Positions 17,573 through 27,475 of a stretch of 64,000 nucleotides of DNA are shown in pieces. The position numbers and the translations under genes are program-made. Source of the stretch: an uncultured Paracoccaceae bacterium. GTDB lineage: Bacteria > Pseudomonadota > Alphaproteobacteria > Rhodobacterales > Rhodobacteraceae. The notes under the pieces are model-generated. The model was not told where the DNA came from. It searched no databases and saw only the letters and a program-made list of their open reading frames with translations. The stretch is taken from contig CALJZN010000004.1 in the NCBI GenBank assembly GCA_937983405.1, positions 35,659 through 99,658 on the forward strand, given 5' to 3'. The first letter of the stretch is position 1, and each line of letters begins with the position of its first letter.

Positions 17573-18847
17573 TCAGGGCCGGATCGTGCCGTCGCCTTCG
17601 ACGAGATACTTGAAGCTGGTCAGCTGTTCGGCCCCCACCGGCCCGCGAGCGTGCAGCTTGCCCGTGGCGATCCCGATCTCGGCGCCCATGCCGAACTCGC
17701 CGCCGTCGGCGAACTGGGTCGAGGCGTTGCGCATCAGGATCGCGCTGTCCAGCCGCGCGAAGAAGCGCGCCGCGGCGGCATCGTCCTCGGTCAGGATCGC
17801 CTCGGTATGGCCCGAGCCGTAGCGGCGGATGTGCTCGATCGCTGCGTCCACGCCGTCCACCAGCCGGGCGGCGATGATGCTGTCGAGGAACTCGCGGCCG
17901 AAATCCTCGGGCGCCGCCGGCACCGTGCCGGGGATGGCCAGAAGCGCGCCCTCGGCGCGCACCTCCACCCCGGCGGCAAGCAGATCCTCGACCATCGGCG
18001 CGCCGTGCCGGGCGAAGAAGGCCCGGTCGATCAGCAGGCACTCGGCCGCCCCGCAGACCCCCGGGCGCCGCGTCTTGGCGTTCAGCACCACCCGGCGCGC
18101 CTTGGCGACATCGGCTGCGGCATCGACGTAGACATGGCAGATGCCCTCGAGATGGGCGAACACCGGCACCCGCGCCTCGGCCTGCACCAGCCCCACGAGG
18201 CCCTTGCCGCCGCGCGGCACGATGACGTCGATGAAGGCGGTCGCGCGCAGCATCTCGCCCACCATCGCGCGGTCGGCCGTGGGGACAAGCTGGATCGCGG
18301 CCTCAGGCAGCCCGGCCGCGCGCAGCCCCTCGACCAGGCAGGCATGGATCGCGGCCGAGGACGCGCGGCTTTCCGACCCGCCGCGCAGGATGGCGGCATT
18401 CCCGGCCTTCAGGCACAGCGCGCCGGCATCCGCCGTCACGTTGGGCCGGCTCTCGAAGATCACCCCCACCACGCCCAGCGGCGTGCGCACCCGCCGGATG
18501 CGCAGCCCCGACGGCACGGTCCAGTCCGCGATCACCTCGCCCACCGGGTCGGGCATCGCGGCGATCGTGCGCAGGCTGTCCGCGATCGCCCGCAGCCGGC
18601 CCGCATCCAGCCGCAGCCGGTCGGTCATCGCCGCCGACAGGCCGGCCGCGGCGGCGGCCTCGAGGTCGCGCGCGTTGGCCTGCAGAACGGTGTCGGATCG
18701 CTCGGCAAGAGCCTCGGCGGCCGCAAGCAGCGCCGCCCGCTTGCGCGCGTCCGCGGCGCAGGCCAGCTCGGCCGCCGCCGCCCGCGCCCTGTCCCCCATC
18801 GCCGCCATCAGCGCCGCGGGCGCCAGCCCCTCTGCCCCGTCCGCCAT
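17573..18847 (-). CDS. proA: gamma-glutamyl phosphate reductase
   Basis: A 424-residue aldehyde-dehydrogenase-superfamily enzyme reducing gamma-glutamyl phosphate to glutamate semialdehyde in proline synthesis. Motifs include [30 protein letters not shown] and the catalytic-Cys region [13 protein letters not shown]. It lies downstream of proB with one small gene between and a 53-bp gap. The stop lies inside a short tandem repeat (GCTCAGGGCCGG twice). Full length. Confidence 0.94.
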   Translation of the reverse strand: MADGAEGLAPAALMAAMGDRARAAAAELACAADARKRAALLAAAEALAERSDTVLQANARDLEAAAAAGLSAAMTDRLRLDAGRLRAIADSLRTIAAMPDPVGEVIADWTVPSGLRIRRVRTPLGVVGVIFESRPNVTADAGALCLKAGNAAILRGGSESRASSAAIHACLVEGLRAAGLPEAAIQLVPTADRAMVGEMLRATAFIDVIVPRGGKGLVGLVQAEARVPVFAHLEGICHVYVDAAADVAKARRVVLNAKTRRPGVCGAAECLLIDRAFFARHGAPMVEDLLAAGVEVRAEGALLAIPGTVPAAPEDFGREFLDSIIAARLVDGVDAAIEHIRRYGSGHTEAILTEDDAAAARFFARLDSAILMRNASTQFADGGEFGMGAEIGIATGKLHARGPVGAEQLTSFKYLVEGDGTIRP

Positions 18848-18900
18848 CGCCCCCGTCCCGCCGCCGCCGGCGCCGGGATAGCGCGCGCCGCCGCCGCTGT

Positions 18901-19464
18901 CTAGCGCGGCGCCTCGGCGCGGTCGTGCATGGTGTAGTCGCGCAGGATGCGGAACAGCCGCACCTCCTCGGCGCCCGCCGCCTGCGCCTGCGCCGCCGCA
19001 CCGGCCGCCGCCCGCGCCAGGGCGAAGGCCGCCAGCGTCACATGGCGCCCGGGCAGAGTGACGCTTTCGTGCGCCCGCCCCCCCGGCAGGGGCACCGGGG
19101 CGCTGCCGTAGGCCGCCGCGACGAACCGACCCGGGGGCTCCGCGCCGGACCAGGGCCCCGCGCCTTCGGGCAGATGCAGGATCTGCCGGCCGACGCGGAT
19201 GCGGTAGCCCGCGAAATGCAGCGCCCGGCCGGCCGCCTGCGACCGGCGGTGCTCGGGGTCGGCGCGCCAGCCGTCGATCGCCGCCGCGTCGGCCCAGAGC
19301 TGGTGCGACAGGATCGCCCCGGGGTCGTCCTGCGGGCGGTAGCGGTCGAGGAAGACCAGCCCCGGATGGCCTGCAAGCCGCGGCTTCAGCCGGGCCGCAT
19401 GCTCGAAATACTGCGCCATGTGGCCGGGCCGCGGGCGCATCTCGAAGAACAGCGCGACCGTCAC
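18901..19464 (-). CDS. antibiotic-biosynthesis-monooxygenase (ABM)-like protein between proB and proA
   Basis: A 187-residue protein whose N-terminal half resembles the ferredoxin-like ABM fold: [46 protein letters not shown] and a [12 protein letters not shown] helix. The C-terminal half, with an Ala-rich helix, is less recognisable. The start is GTG at 19464, sharing GTGA with the proB stop; no upstream ATG fits. It is locked into the obgE-proB-proA run, but a role in proline synthesis is unproven. Many ABM proteins are small heme- or quinone-interacting enzymes. Confidence 0.7.
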   Translation of the reverse strand: MTVALFFEMRPRPGHMAQYFEHAARLKPRLAGHPGLVFLDRYRPQDDPGAILSHQLWADAAAIDGWRADPEHRRSQAAGRALHFAGYRIRVGRQILHLPEGAGPWSGAEPPGRFVAAAYGSAPVPLPGGRAHESVTLPGRHVTLAAFALARAAAGAAAQAQAAGAEEVRLFRILRDYTMHDRAEAPR

Positions 19465-20597
19465 AGCGCCATGTCGTCGCGGTGGATCAGCGCCGCGCGC
19501 CCCGGATGGCCGAGGATCGCCGCGATCTCGTCCGAGCGGTGGCCCATGATCGCGCGCGCCTCCTCGGCGGTGTAGCGGATCAGGCCTTTGCCCAGCGCCT
19601 CGCCCGCGGGGCCGAGGATCGCCACCGGCTCGCCCCGGCCGAAGCGGCCCGCCACCGCCCGCACCCCCGCCGGCAGAAGCGAGCGGCCCTGCGCCAGCGC
19701 CGCCGCCGCGCCGGCGTCCACCGTGACGCTGCCGCGTTCCTTCATCGCCGCGATCCAGCGCTTGCGCGCGGCCTGGGGGTCGCGCTCGGGCAGGAACCAG
19801 GTGCAGGCCGCCCCTTCGGCCAGCGCCGCCAGGGGCCTCGGGCCCGAGCCCTCGGTGATCGCCATCGCGCAGCCCCCCGCGACCGCGGTCTTGGCCGCCA
19901 GCAGCTTGGTCTTCATGCCGCCCTTCGACAGGCCCGAGACCGGATCGCCCGCCATCGCCTCGATCTCGGGCGTGATCCGCGACACCACGTCGAAGCGCCG
20001 CGCGCCCGGATCCTCCCTGGGGTTGGCGGAGTAGAAACCGTCCACGTCCGACAAGAGCACAAGCTGGTCGGCCCCGACCGTGACCGCGATCTGCGCCGCC
20101 AGCCGGTCGTTGTCGCCGAAGCGGATCTCGTCGGTGGCCACCGTGTCGTTCTCGTTCACGATGGGCACCGCGCCGAGGCCCAGGAGCGTGGCCAGCGTGG
20201 CGCGCGCGTTCAGGTAGCGGCGGCGGTCCTCGGTGTCCTCGAGCGTCACCAGAACCTGCGCGGCGGTGATGCCGTGGGGCGCCAGCGCCTCCTCGTAGGC
20301 CCGCGCCAGCCGGATCTGCCCCACCGCTGCCGCCGCCTGGCTCTGCTCCAGCGCGAGCGGGCCGGGCGGAAAGCCCAGCACCCCCCGGCCCAGCGCGATG
20401 GCCCCGGACGAGACGAGGATCACGTCCGTCCCCCGCCCGCGCAGCCAGGCCACATCCTCGGCCAGCGCCGCCAGCCAGCCGGCGCGCAGCCGGCCCGAGA
20501 GCCCCTCGACGAGCAGCGCCGAGCCGATCTTGACCACCAGCCGCCGCGCCGCGGCCAGCCGCGGGGCGACCCCGGCCGCCGCGCCTAGGGCCGCCAT
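19461..20597 (-). CDS. proB: glutamate 5-kinase
   Basis: A 378-residue two-domain enzyme: an amino-acid kinase domain ([55 protein letters not shown]) and a C-terminal PUA domain ([23 protein letters not shown]). It phosphorylates glutamate in the first step of proline synthesis and is normally feedback-inhibited by proline. It overlaps the obgE 3' end by 13 bp and the following ABM gene by 4 bp. The ATG at 20597 was chosen for family length. Confidence 0.94.
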   Translation of the reverse strand: MAALGAAAGVAPRLAAARRLVVKIGSALLVEGLSGRLRAGWLAALAEDVAWLRGRGTDVILVSSGAIALGRGVLGFPPGPLALEQSQAAAAVGQIRLARAYEEALAPHGITAAQVLVTLEDTEDRRRYLNARATLATLLGLGAVPIVNENDTVATDEIRFGDNDRLAAQIAVTVGADQLVLLSDVDGFYSANPREDPGARRFDVVSRITPEIEAMAGDPVSGLSKGGMKTKLLAAKTAVAGGCAMAITEGSGPRPLAALAEGAACTWFLPERDPQAARKRWIAAMKERGSVTVDAGAAAALAQGRSLLPAGVRAVAGRFGRGEPVAILGPAGEALGKGLIRYTAEEARAIMGHRSDEIAAILGHPGRAALIHRDDMAL

Positions 20598-21622
20598 GCC
20601 GCGACCTCCCCCTCGGCCGGCGCGGCCGGGGCGCGGGCGGCCGCGATCGCGGCCCAGAGCGTGCGCAGCACCCCCGCCACCCCCTGCCCGGTCGCACCCG
20701 AGACCTCCAGCACCGGCCCGCCCGCGGCCCGGGCCAGCGCCCGGCGCCGCGCCCCGCGCGTGCGGGTATCCAGCGCGTCGATCTTGTTCAGCGCCACGAT
20801 CCGCGGCTTGGCCGCAAGCGCGGGCGAATAGGCCGCAAGCTCGGCCTCGATGGTGCGGAAGTCGCGCGTGACGGTCGCGGAGGTGCCGTCCACCAGATGC
20901 AGCAGCACGGCGCAGCGCTCGATGTGGGCAAGGAACTGGTCGCCCAGGCCGCGCCCCTCGCTCGCCCCCTCGATCAGCCCGGGGATATCGGCCAGCACGA
21001 ACTCGTGCCCGTCGATGCCCGCGACCCCGAGGTTGGGCACCAGCGTGGTGAAGGGATAGTCGGCGATCTTGGGCCGCGCGTTCGAGACCGCAGCGAGGAA
21101 GGTGGACTTGCCCGCATTGGGCAGCCCCACCAGGCCTGCGTCCGCGATCAGCTTCAGCCGCAGCCACAGCACGCGCTCCACCCCCTCCTGCCCCGGGTTG
21201 GCATGGCGCGGGGCGCGGTTGGTCGCGGTCTTGAAGCGCAGGTTGCCCCAGCCGCCGTTGCCCCCCCGCGCCAGCAGCACGCGCTGGCCGGGGCGGGTGA
21301 GGTCGGCCACCACCGTCTCGCCGTCCTCGTCGAGGATCTCGGTGCCCGCGGGCACCTTCAGCACGATGTCGGCGCCGTCGGCCCCGCTGCGCTGCGCGCC
21401 CATGCCGGGCCGGCCGTTGCCGGCGAAGAAATGCTGTTGATAGCGGAAGTCGATCAGCGTGTTCAGCCCCTCCACCGCCTCGGCCCAGACATCGCCGCCC
21501 TTGCCGCCGTCGCCGCCGTCGGGGCCGCCGAACTCGACGAACTTCTCGCGCCGGAAGCTGGAGCAGCCGGCCCCGCCCGCCCCCGAGCGGATCGTCACCT
21601 TCGCGAGATCGAGGAACTTCAT
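20585..21622 (-). CDS. obgE: Obg/CgtA GTPase
   Basis: A 345-residue essential GTPase linked to 50S ribosome assembly and stringent control. The Gly-rich Obg fold ([20 protein letters not shown] through [10 protein letters not shown]) is followed by the G domain with [28 protein letters not shown] (G1/G2), DIPGLIEGA (G3) and NKID (G4). There is only a short C-terminal tail, as in many alphaproteobacteria. The rpmA-obgE-proB neighbourhood is conserved in this group. The start is fixed by the invariant MKFLD. Confidence 0.95.
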   Translation of the reverse strand: MKFLDLAKVTIRSGAGGAGCSSFRREKFVEFGGPDGGDGGKGGDVWAEAVEGLNTLIDFRYQQHFFAGNGRPGMGAQRSGADGADIVLKVPAGTEILDEDGETVVADLTRPGQRVLLARGGNGGWGNLRFKTATNRAPRHANPGQEGVERVLWLRLKLIADAGLVGLPNAGKSTFLAAVSNARPKIADYPFTTLVPNLGVAGIDGHEFVLADIPGLIEGASEGRGLGDQFLAHIERCAVLLHLVDGTSATVTRDFRTIEAELAAYSPALAAKPRIVALNKIDALDTRTRGARRRALARAAGGPVLEVSGATGQGVAGVLRTLWAAIAAARAPAAPAEGEVAAWRP

Positions 21623-21719
21623 GGCGCGCACTGTCTCCTGCGGGCACGACGATAGCAACCGGAAGGCGCCGGCGGGCGCAAGGGCGGCGCCCGGCGCAGG
21701 GTGGCGCAGCGCCGCCCGG

Positions 21720-22265
21720 TCATGCCGCGCGGCCCTTGCGCAGATAGGTCCAGGTCGGCGCCACCCGGCCGCGGGCGACCGAATAGGCCTCGGCATCGCC
21801 GAGATATTCGAAGCCCGCATTGGTCAGCACCCGCGCCGACACCGGGTTGTCCTGGAACACCTCGGCGAACAGCGTGCGCGCCCGATGCGGATCGGCCGCC
21901 ACCAGCGCGCGCACCGCCTCCGAGGCGATGCCCGTGTTCCAGAACGCCGGCGCCACCCAGTAGCCGATCTGGCTTTGCCCGCGGTCCATCCGCGTCAGGC
22001 TGATGACCCCCAGCACCTCGTCCAGCCCCTGGGCCGCGCCGTCGAGCACCCAGACATCCTCGCGCCGGCCCTCCGACAGGGCGCGGGCGATGAACGCCTC
22101 GACCGCCCCCGGCGGCAGGGGGTGGGGGATGGTGCGGGTGCCCTCGGCCACCCGCCGGTCGCCGGCATACAGCGCAAGCAGGCCCGCGTCCGACCGGCGC
22201 GGGGGGCGCAGCACGAAGCGCTCGGCGGCGATCACCGGCTGCGCGGGAAGCGTTTCGAGTGTCAC
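21720..22265 (-). CDS. GNAT-family N-acetyltransferase
   Basis: A 181-residue GNAT acetyltransferase of the RimJ/ribosomal-protein-alanine type: [40 protein letters not shown] (acetyl-CoA loop) and [17 protein letters not shown]. It sits between rpmA and obgE on the same strand, a position often occupied by such a gene in Rhodobacterales. Target unknown; N-terminal acetylation of a ribosomal protein is a guess from family and neighbours. Confidence 0.82.
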   Translation of the reverse strand: MTLETLPAQPVIAAERFVLRPPRRSDAGLLALYAGDRRVAEGTRTIPHPLPPGAVEAFIARALSEGRREDVWVLDGAAQGLDEVLGVISLTRMDRGQSQIGYWVAPAFWNTGIASEAVRALVAADPHRARTLFAEVFQDNPVSARVLTNAGFEYLGDAEAYSVARGRVAPTWTYLRKGRAA

Positions 22266-22370
22266 GGGCGTCCTCCTTCCGGGCGCGGGGCCGGCCTGTC
22301 CGGCTGCACCCCTCCTCCTGCGCCGGACCCTCCGGCCCGGCCGCTGCGGCCGCCCCCCCTGAACGACGAA

Positions 22371-22393
22371 GGGGACCGGCCTGGCCGATCCCC
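22371..22393 (-). terminator. hairpin after rplU-rpmA
   Basis: On the minus strand GGGGATCGG-CCAGG-CCGGTCCCC makes a 9-bp stem (one G-T pair), followed by TTCGTCGTT. It lies 30 bp past the rpmA stop and before the GNAT gene, so partial termination or attenuation of the ribosomal-protein operon is likely. Confidence 0.5.
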
Positions 22394-22422
22394 TGGCTGC
22401 ACGCGCGGTGGGAAGGACCGGC

Positions 22423-22695
22423 CTATTCGGCAGCCTCGGCCGCCGCGGGTTTGACCGATACGAAAGTGCGGCCGCGGAAGCCGGTATGGAAGGTCACCTT
22501 GCCCTCGGTCACGGCAAAGATCGTGTGATCGCTGCCCATGCCGACGCCGGTGCCCGGCCACCACTTCGTGCCGCGCTGGCGGACGATGATGTTGCCCGGA
22601 ATGGCATGGCTGCCGCCCGACAGCTTCACCCCCAGCCGCCGGCCGATCGAATCGCGGCCGTTGCGCGACGAGCCGCCTGCCTTCTTGTGTGCCAT
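22423..22695 (-). CDS. rpmA: 50S ribosomal protein L27
   Basis: A 90-residue L27 starting directly with [16 protein letters not shown], the N-terminus that reaches the peptidyl transferase centre, followed by [15 protein letters not shown] and [12 protein letters not shown]. It lies 16 bp downstream of rplU, the universal L21-L27 pair. It has a short Ala-rich tail. Confidence 0.97.
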   Translation of the reverse strand: MAHKKAGGSSRNGRDSIGRRLGVKLSGGSHAIPGNIIVRQRGTKWWPGTGVGMGSDHTIFAVTEGKVTFHTGFRGRTFVSVKPAAAEAAE

Positions 22696-22711
22696 GGCTC
22701 GACCCCCTGCC

Positions 22712-23050
22712 CTATTCGGCCGCGGCGGCGGCAGTGCCGCCGGGCACGATGCCCGTGATGCGCACCAGCGTCAGCTTCTGCCGATGGCCGCGCGTGCGCT
22801 GCGAGGAATGCTTGCGCCGGCGCTTGTGAAAGGTGATGACCTTGTCGGCCTTGATCTGGTCGATCACCATCGCCTCGACGGCGGCGCCCGGCACGCGTGG
22901 CGTGCCCACCACCGGGGTCTCGCCGCCGACCATCAGCACGTCGTCGAAGCGCAGCGCCGCGCCCGGCTCGGCCTCGATCTTCTCGATGCGCAGGGCGTCG
23001 CCCACGCGCACCGTATATTGCTTGCCGCCGGTCTTCAGGACCGCAAACAT
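22712..23050 (-). CDS. rplU: 50S ribosomal protein L21
   Basis: A 112-residue L21: [42 protein letters not shown] and LTLVRITGI are family hallmarks. The C-terminal Gly/Ala-rich tail is common in high-GC alphaproteobacteria. It is preceded by AAGGAAAAG as ribosome-binding site, a 150-nt leader and a near-consensus promoter. Confidence 0.97.
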   Translation of the reverse strand: MFAVLKTGGKQYTVRVGDALRIEKIEAEPGAALRFDDVLMVGGETPVVGTPRVPGAAVEAMVIDQIKADKVITFHKRRRKHSSQRTRGHRQKLTLVRITGIVPGGTAAAAAE

Positions 23051-23199
23051 CGGTCTTTTCCTTCGCGTCTGTCGCGCCCTGCGGCCCCCGCACGGCGGCG
23101 GGCGTTCTGGCCGGGGCTGCCGGCGCCTTCGGGCTGCGCGCCCCGGACGCACCGGGGCGAAAGTTGCCTTGCGGCCGGGCGCATGGCCTGCACCCGGAG
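23051..23199 (-). promoter_or_regulatory. rplU mRNA leader with stem-loop
   Basis: About 150 nt separate the predicted transcription start from the L21 start codon. The leader contains CCCCGG-TGCGT-CCGGGG (a 6-bp perfect stem with a 5-nt loop, plus-strand 23141-23157) and other GC-rich pairings. Ribosomal-protein operons often self-regulate through such leaders; that this one does is inference. Confidence 0.35.
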
Positions 23200-23205
23200 C
23201 GCCGC

Positions 23206-23234
23206 CTTATCGGGAAAAGCGCCGCGGATGTCAA
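23206..23234 (-). promoter_or_regulatory. sigma-70 promoter of rplU-rpmA
   Basis: The minus strand reads TTGACA, then 17 bp, then GATAAG: a perfect -35 box, optimal spacing and a good -10 box. It lies just past the DUF2059 gene stop and upstream of rplU. This is the best-looking housekeeping promoter in the window and fits strong ribosomal-protein expression. Confidence 0.75.
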
Positions 23235-23261
23235 GCGCCCGGATGCCCTCGGTCGCGGCGT

Positions 23262-24143
23262 TCAGAGCTCCTCGCCGCGCAAATGGCGCGCCGCAGCAAG
23301 GCCGAGCCCGCGCGAGAGCGTGACGAAGGTGCGGTCGAAGGCCGCGGCCAGTGCCCGGTTCAGCTGCTGGCCGGCCTCGCTGGCGCTGAAGGCGATGTAG
23401 GCCTCGAGCTCGGCGTCCTCGAGCGGGCCGTAGGCGAGGACGAGGAACGATTCGAGCCAGGCGACGTTCTCCTCGCGCAGCGTCTCTTCCTGGCTCCAGA
23501 CATCGGCGAGGATCTCGGCCTCGGACACGCCCCCCTCGAAGGCACCGCCCTCTATCAGCCCGCTGTAGAAGGCATAGTGGGCATTGAGGCCCCCGGCGAC
23601 GTTGAACTCGACCAGATCGTTGACCGCCATGAAGCGCCGGACCGCCGCCAGCCGCGGATCGCCGGCCGCCTCCATCGCCGCCACCCGCTCGCGCAGGGTC
23701 GCCTCGGTCGCGTCGTCCAGCAGCACCCGCCGCGCCCCGATCTCGAGCGCCACGATCCGCTGGCCGAAGTCGGAGGCGAAGAAGTCGCGCGCGGGCGCCA
23801 GCGCCCCGGGCTTTTCGCCGATGGCCTCGGCCAGGGCCGCGACGACGGCGGCGCGCAGCTGGACGGCATCGTAAAGCCGCCCGGCCTCGGCCAGCCAGGC
23901 CGCGCCGCCGCCGCCCGGGAGAAGCTCGCGCCCGATCTCGGCCGCCTGGCGCAGCCCTTCGAGGCGCATCACCTCGGCCAGCTCGCCCAGCGCGATGACA
24001 TCGGCAAGCGCATGCGCCATGCGCTGGGCCGCGACGCCGCCGGCCGCCGTCGCCGGGGGCGTCTCGGCCCGGCCCGCGCCCGCGTCGGGCCCGAGCACCG
24101 CCAGCAGGCTGATGCCCGCAAGGGCAAGGTAACGTGCGATCAT
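23262..24143 (-). CDS. DUF2059 domain-containing exported protein
   Basis: A 293-residue protein with an N-terminal signal peptide (MIARYLALAGISLLAVLG, cleavage probably near AGRAE). The mature part is entirely helical, with the DUF2059 pattern in the second half (FMAVNDLVEFNVAGGLNAHYAF, YIAFSASEAGQQLNRAL). DUF2059 proteins are periplasmic and uncharacterised. Monocistronic-looking, between dapD and the rplU promoter. Confidence 0.75.
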   Translation of the reverse strand: MIARYLALAGISLLAVLGPDAGAGRAETPPATAAGGVAAQRMAHALADVIALGELAEVMRLEGLRQAAEIGRELLPGGGGAAWLAEAGRLYDAVQLRAAVVAALAEAIGEKPGALAPARDFFASDFGQRIVALEIGARRVLLDDATEATLRERVAAMEAAGDPRLAAVRRFMAVNDLVEFNVAGGLNAHYAFYSGLIEGGAFEGGVSEAEILADVWSQEETLREENVAWLESFLVLAYGPLEDAELEAYIAFSASEAGQQLNRALAAAFDRTFVTLSRGLGLAAARHLRGEEL

Positions 24144-24353
24144 CTCCCCTTCCCGCTGCGCCGCGCGACAGCCTCGGGGTAGCGCATCGCGGGCCTCGTT
24201 CCAAGCCCGGACTTCGGGCTGCGGCCGCCGTGCACCGCCACCGCGGCGGCGGCGGGATGCGCCGCGGTCGGCCGCCCGGCCGGCCGTCCTGCGCGCACCG
24301 TTGCCCGCACCGGGGCCCGCACCGCCGGGGCAGGCGGCCGGACGCGGGCGCGG

Positions 24354-25181
24354 TCAGTCCCGCAGCAGCTCGTTGATCGAGGTCTTGGCGCGGGTCGCGG
24401 CGTCCACCTTCTTCACGATCACCGCGCAGTAGAGATGCACGCCCCCCGACGACGGCAGCGAGCCCGCCACCACCACCGACCCCGCCGGCACCTCGCCATA
24501 CATCACCGCGCCGGTCGCGCGGTCGACGATCTTCGTGGAGCGGCCGATGAACACACCCATCCCCAGCACCGCGCCCTCGCGCACGATCACGCCCTCGACC
24601 ACCTCGGAGCGCGCGCCGATGAAGCAGTCGTCCTCGATGATCGTGGGGTTGGCCTGCATCGGCTCCAGCACGCCGCCGATGCCGACGCCGCCCGACAGAT
24701 GCACCCGCTTGCCGATCTGGGCGCAGGAGCCGACGGTGGCCCAGGTGTCCACCATCGTGCCCTCGTCCACATAGGCCCCGAGGTTGACGAAGCTGGGCAT
24801 CAGCACCACGCCCGGCGCGATGTAGGCCGACCGGCGCACGACGCAGGTCGGCACCGCGCGGAAGCCCGCCGCGCGCCACTCGGCCTCGCCCCAGCCGCGG
24901 AACTTCGAGTCGACCTTGTCCCACCAGCCGCCGCCCTGCGGGCCGCCGGAATGGGGTTCCATGTCCTTCAGGCGGAAGCTCAGCAGCACCGCCTTCTTGG
25001 CCCACTGGTTGACGTGCCAGCGCCCGTCGGCCTGCCGCTCGGCCACCCGCAGGCGGCCCTTGTCCAGCGCCTCGAGCGTAGCCTCGATTGCCTCGCGCGC
25101 GGGGCCGGTGGTGGCGGGGGACAGGCTGTCGCGCGCCTCCCAGGCGGCCTCGACGGCGGCGGCAAGATCGGCATAGGGCAT
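24354..25181 (-). CDS. dapD: 2,3,4,5-tetrahydropyridine-2,6-dicarboxylate N-succinyltransferase
   Basis: A 275-residue left-handed beta-helix (hexapeptide) acyltransferase of lysine/diaminopimelate synthesis. An N-terminal helical domain ([18 protein letters not shown]) is followed by repeats including [33 protein letters not shown] and [16 protein letters not shown]. The ATG at 25181 ([11 protein letters not shown]) is the natural start. Neighbouring genes are unrelated, and other lysine genes are not in the window. Confidence 0.95.
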   Translation of the reverse strand: MPYADLAAAVEAAWEARDSLSPATTGPAREAIEATLEALDKGRLRVAERQADGRWHVNQWAKKAVLLSFRLKDMEPHSGGPQGGGWWDKVDSKFRGWGEAEWRAAGFRAVPTCVVRRSAYIAPGVVLMPSFVNLGAYVDEGTMVDTWATVGSCAQIGKRVHLSGGVGIGGVLEPMQANPTIIEDDCFIGARSEVVEGVIVREGAVLGMGVFIGRSTKIVDRATGAVMYGEVPAGSVVVAGSLPSSGGVHLYCAVIVKKVDAATRAKTSINELLRD

Positions 25182-25273
25182 GGGCGGCCTCGCTCTCGGG
25201 GTGTCGCCCCCTCGCTTAGCCGCCGCGGGGCGGAAGGGCAATGCGCCCGGCGGGCCGCGCCGGGCCCCCGCCC

Positions 25274-26446
25274 TCAGGCGGCCAGCCCGGCCCCGCCGTC
25301 GGCCTCGGCCAGCACCGCAGCGTCCACGGCCGGAGGGCCCGCGCGGAGGAGCCGCCGCGCCAGCCGCCGGCCGGTGCGCCCGTCGGCCAGCGGCAGCGCC
25401 GGCCCCGCCGCCAGCACCCGCTCGCACAGCGGCGCCGGCGCCCCGGGAACCGCGGCCCCGAGAACCGCGGCGCCGAGCGCATCGGACGCCACCGGCCCGG
25501 GCCAGAGCGTTTCGGCCCAGGCGCCGTCGGCGCGCACGATCGTGTGCCGCTCGGAGAGCAGGTGGAAATACTCGACCTCGCGCGCCTCCTGCACCGGGGC
25601 GATCCCCGGCAGCCCGGCCAGATGCTTGACCGCGACCAGAACCGCCGGCGCGCCGGTCTCGCGCGCCACCTCGGGCCCTGCCACCATCAGCCGGTGCTGC
25701 GCCGAAAGCACCAGCGGCCGGGCGGGCATGTCGGGGCCGAGCGCGCCGGCCTCGACCGCCCAAGGCCGCCAGGCGTCGCTGCTGGCCAGCCGGCCGCGCC
25801 CGCCCCAGACCCGCCCGATCCAGGCCACGGGCTGCGGCCCGTGCTGCAGCGTCTCGACGAGGTCGCCGGGGGCCAGCGCCTCGACGGGCACCTCGCCGCG
25901 CGGCGTGGCGATGCGCGTGCCCGCGGCAAAGCAGGGCGGCGAGCCGGGCTGACCCTGGCCGGCGATGTAGCCGGGATGGATCAGGCTTCCCGGGTAGGTG
26001 GAGTAATCCACGATCCCCATCATCTCGAGCGAGACGAAGTCGGCCGGATCGATGAAATCGACCGTTGTGTTCGGGAAGGCGAGGTAGAGCGTCGTCGAGC
26101 CGTCGGTGATCTCGAGGAAATGGATCCCGCCCCAGAACGGCCCGCCCGTCGTCGTCCCCGTGCCGACCGAGTGCCAGATGTTGGTGACGGTGTAGGTCGT
26201 CCCGCCCATCCAGATCAGCGAGCCCGGGTCGATGGGATTGGCCTCGCCGTCGTAATAGTAAATGATCGGTAAAGGCGGGTAGGGATTGCCGTTCGGGTCG
26301 AAGTTGTCGGTGAACGTCTTGATCGGGCCCCCGATGCCGGTGATGAGCGGATCGGTGGGGGTGAAGGTGTACATGCTGAACGTCGGCCCGCCGCCGAGCG
26401 GCACGCCGCTGAGGACGAACGCATTTCCAAGATCGAACCACGGCAT
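25274..26446 (-). CDS. Hint-domain (hedgehog/intein-like) protein
   Basis: A 390-residue protein. The first 170 residues are rich in Gly, Thr and aromatic residues, with no signal peptide or recognised domain, and may be beta-rich. From Cys172 a Hint_2-type self-processing domain begins: [24 protein letters not shown], later [14 protein letters not shown] and [22 protein letters not shown]. The tail after the Hint fold has no obvious C-terminal extein, so any processing would be N-S acyl shift and N-cleavage. It starts 3 bp after the nucleotidyltransferase gene stop, so they are co-transcribed. The N-terminal half is visibly less GC-rich (some 60-bp lines about 57%) than its surroundings. Biological role unknown. 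Confidence 0.75.
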   Translation of the reverse strand: MPWFDLGNAFVLSGVPLGGGPTFSMYTFTPTDPLITGIGGPIKTFTDNFDPNGNPYPPLPIIYYYDGEANPIDPGSLIWMGGTTYTVTNIWHSVGTGTTTGGPFWGGIHFLEITDGSTTLYLAFPNTTVDFIDPADFVSLEMMGIVDYSTYPGSLIHPGYIAGQGQPGSPPCFAAGTRIATPRGEVPVEALAPGDLVETLQHGPQPVAWIGRVWGGRGRLASSDAWRPWAVEAGALGPDMPARPLVLSAQHRLMVAGPEVARETGAPAVLVAVKHLAGLPGIAPVQEAREVEYFHLLSERHTIVRADGAWAETLWPGPVASDALGAAVLGAAVPGAPAPLCERVLAAGPALPLADGRTGRRLARRLLRAGPPAVDAAVLAEADGGAGLAA

Positions 26447-26449
26447 GGG

Positions 26450-27475
26450 TCAGACGGCTCCTGCAGGGGCGGCCCGGCGGGTCCGGGCGCGGTGAAGGTC
26501 GATCGCCTCAACCACCTCGAGCCCGAGGAGGTTGCCGGTGGCGGCGAAATGGGCCCGTGCCGCCGCGGGCGCGGCATCCTCGGCCAGCCGCGCCAGCGGC
26601 GCAATCCGCGCCGCGGCGGCCCGCGCCAGTTCGGGCAGCGCCCCGGGCACGCCGCGATGCACCGCGGCAAGGCGGTCAAGCAGCGCCCGCGTCGCCGGCG
26701 CCAGCGCCGCGGGGGCGGCGAAGGGATCCTCGCCGTCGAGGACCAGAAGCGTCCGCAGCGCCCAGCGCAGCCGCGCCAGGGCCAGCATCCGGCCCCCCTC
26801 CAGCGCCGGCCGGCCGAGGCAGAAGCGGACGAGATCGGCCAGATGCGCAGGCTCGGGCAGGGCCGGCGCGCGGCCGAACTGCGCCCGGGCACGCTCCAGC
26901 ACCGCCGCAGGGCCGGCAAGATGGCGGTGGCAGCCCAGCACCGAGGCCGCAAAGGGCGCCCCCGCCCGCGCCTGGTCAAGGAACGCCCGGCGCGGCGCGA
27001 CCGTGAGCGAGACGCGGCCGAGCGCGACGTCGCGCCGCGCGCCCTCGCGCGGGATCGCCAGCAGGTCGAGGTCCGAACGGGCATGGTGCGTTCCGCGCAC
27101 ACGGCTGCCGATCGCCAGAAGCGTGGTGTCCGGCGCGCAGGCCAGCAGATAGGCCAGCACCGGATGCCCCGCCGCGGTGGTCGCGCGGTCGGTGGCGCGG
27201 GCCAGCACGGCGGCCTCCAGCGGCGCAAGCGCGGCGCCCTCCACCGTCAGCGCGCCGTTGGCCGCCACCAGCACCCTGGCGTCCCGCCCGCACGGCGGCA
27301 GGGCCGCGGAGCCGCCCGGGGGCACCACGACGCGCAGCACCGCGATGCCGTCGCCCGCCGCGACCGGGGCCGCCCGGGTGACCGGGTGCGCGGGGCAGTC
27401 CGTGGCCGGGGCTGCACCCGGACCCGTCGCCCCTGCGCCCGCGTCCGGCGCCTGCCGCATCGCCGCCCCCGCCAT
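26450..27475 (-). CDS. nucleotidyltransferase-fold protein upstream of the Hint gene
   Basis: A 341-residue protein. A roughly 100-residue N-terminal part resembles a short cupin-like beta domain ([21 protein letters not shown]). A nucleotidyltransferase core follows with [20 protein letters not shown], the GSxxxG...DxD metal/NTP motif of minimal nucleotidyltransferases. The C-terminal 200 residues are helical (HEPN-like in character, not proven). The start at ATG 27475 has GGAAGG nearby; an in-frame GTG 30 nt upstream is the alternative. It forms a two-gene unit with the Hint gene. No antitoxin- or toxin-type partner of known family is visible. Confidence 0.65.
   Translation of the reverse strand: MAGAAMRQAPDAGAGATGPGAAPATDCPAHPVTRAAPVAAGDGIAVLRVVVPPGGSAALPPCGRDARVLVAANGALTVEGAALAPLEAAVLARATDRATTAAGHPVLAYLLACAPDTTLLAIGSRVRGTHHARSDLDLLAIPREGARRDVALGRVSLTVAPRRAFLDQARAGAPFAASVLGCHRHLAGPAAVLERARAQFGRAPALPEPAHLADLVRFCLGRPALEGGRMLALARLRWALRTLLVLDGEDPFAAPAALAPATRALLDRLAAVHRGVPGALPELARAAAARIAPLARLAEDAAPAAARAHFAATGNLLGLEVVEAIDLHRARTRRAAPAGAV

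Noticed and set aside
17561-17584. Tandem GCTCAGGGCCGG duplicate at the proA stop
   Set aside because: Two copies of 12 bp overlapping a stop codon; no sign of an insertion or attachment site.
24285-24350. Repeated CGCACCG units resembling a short tandem repeat or CRISPR
   Set aside because: Units are only about 7 bp, irregularly spaced, three copies, and part of general GC-rich sequence.
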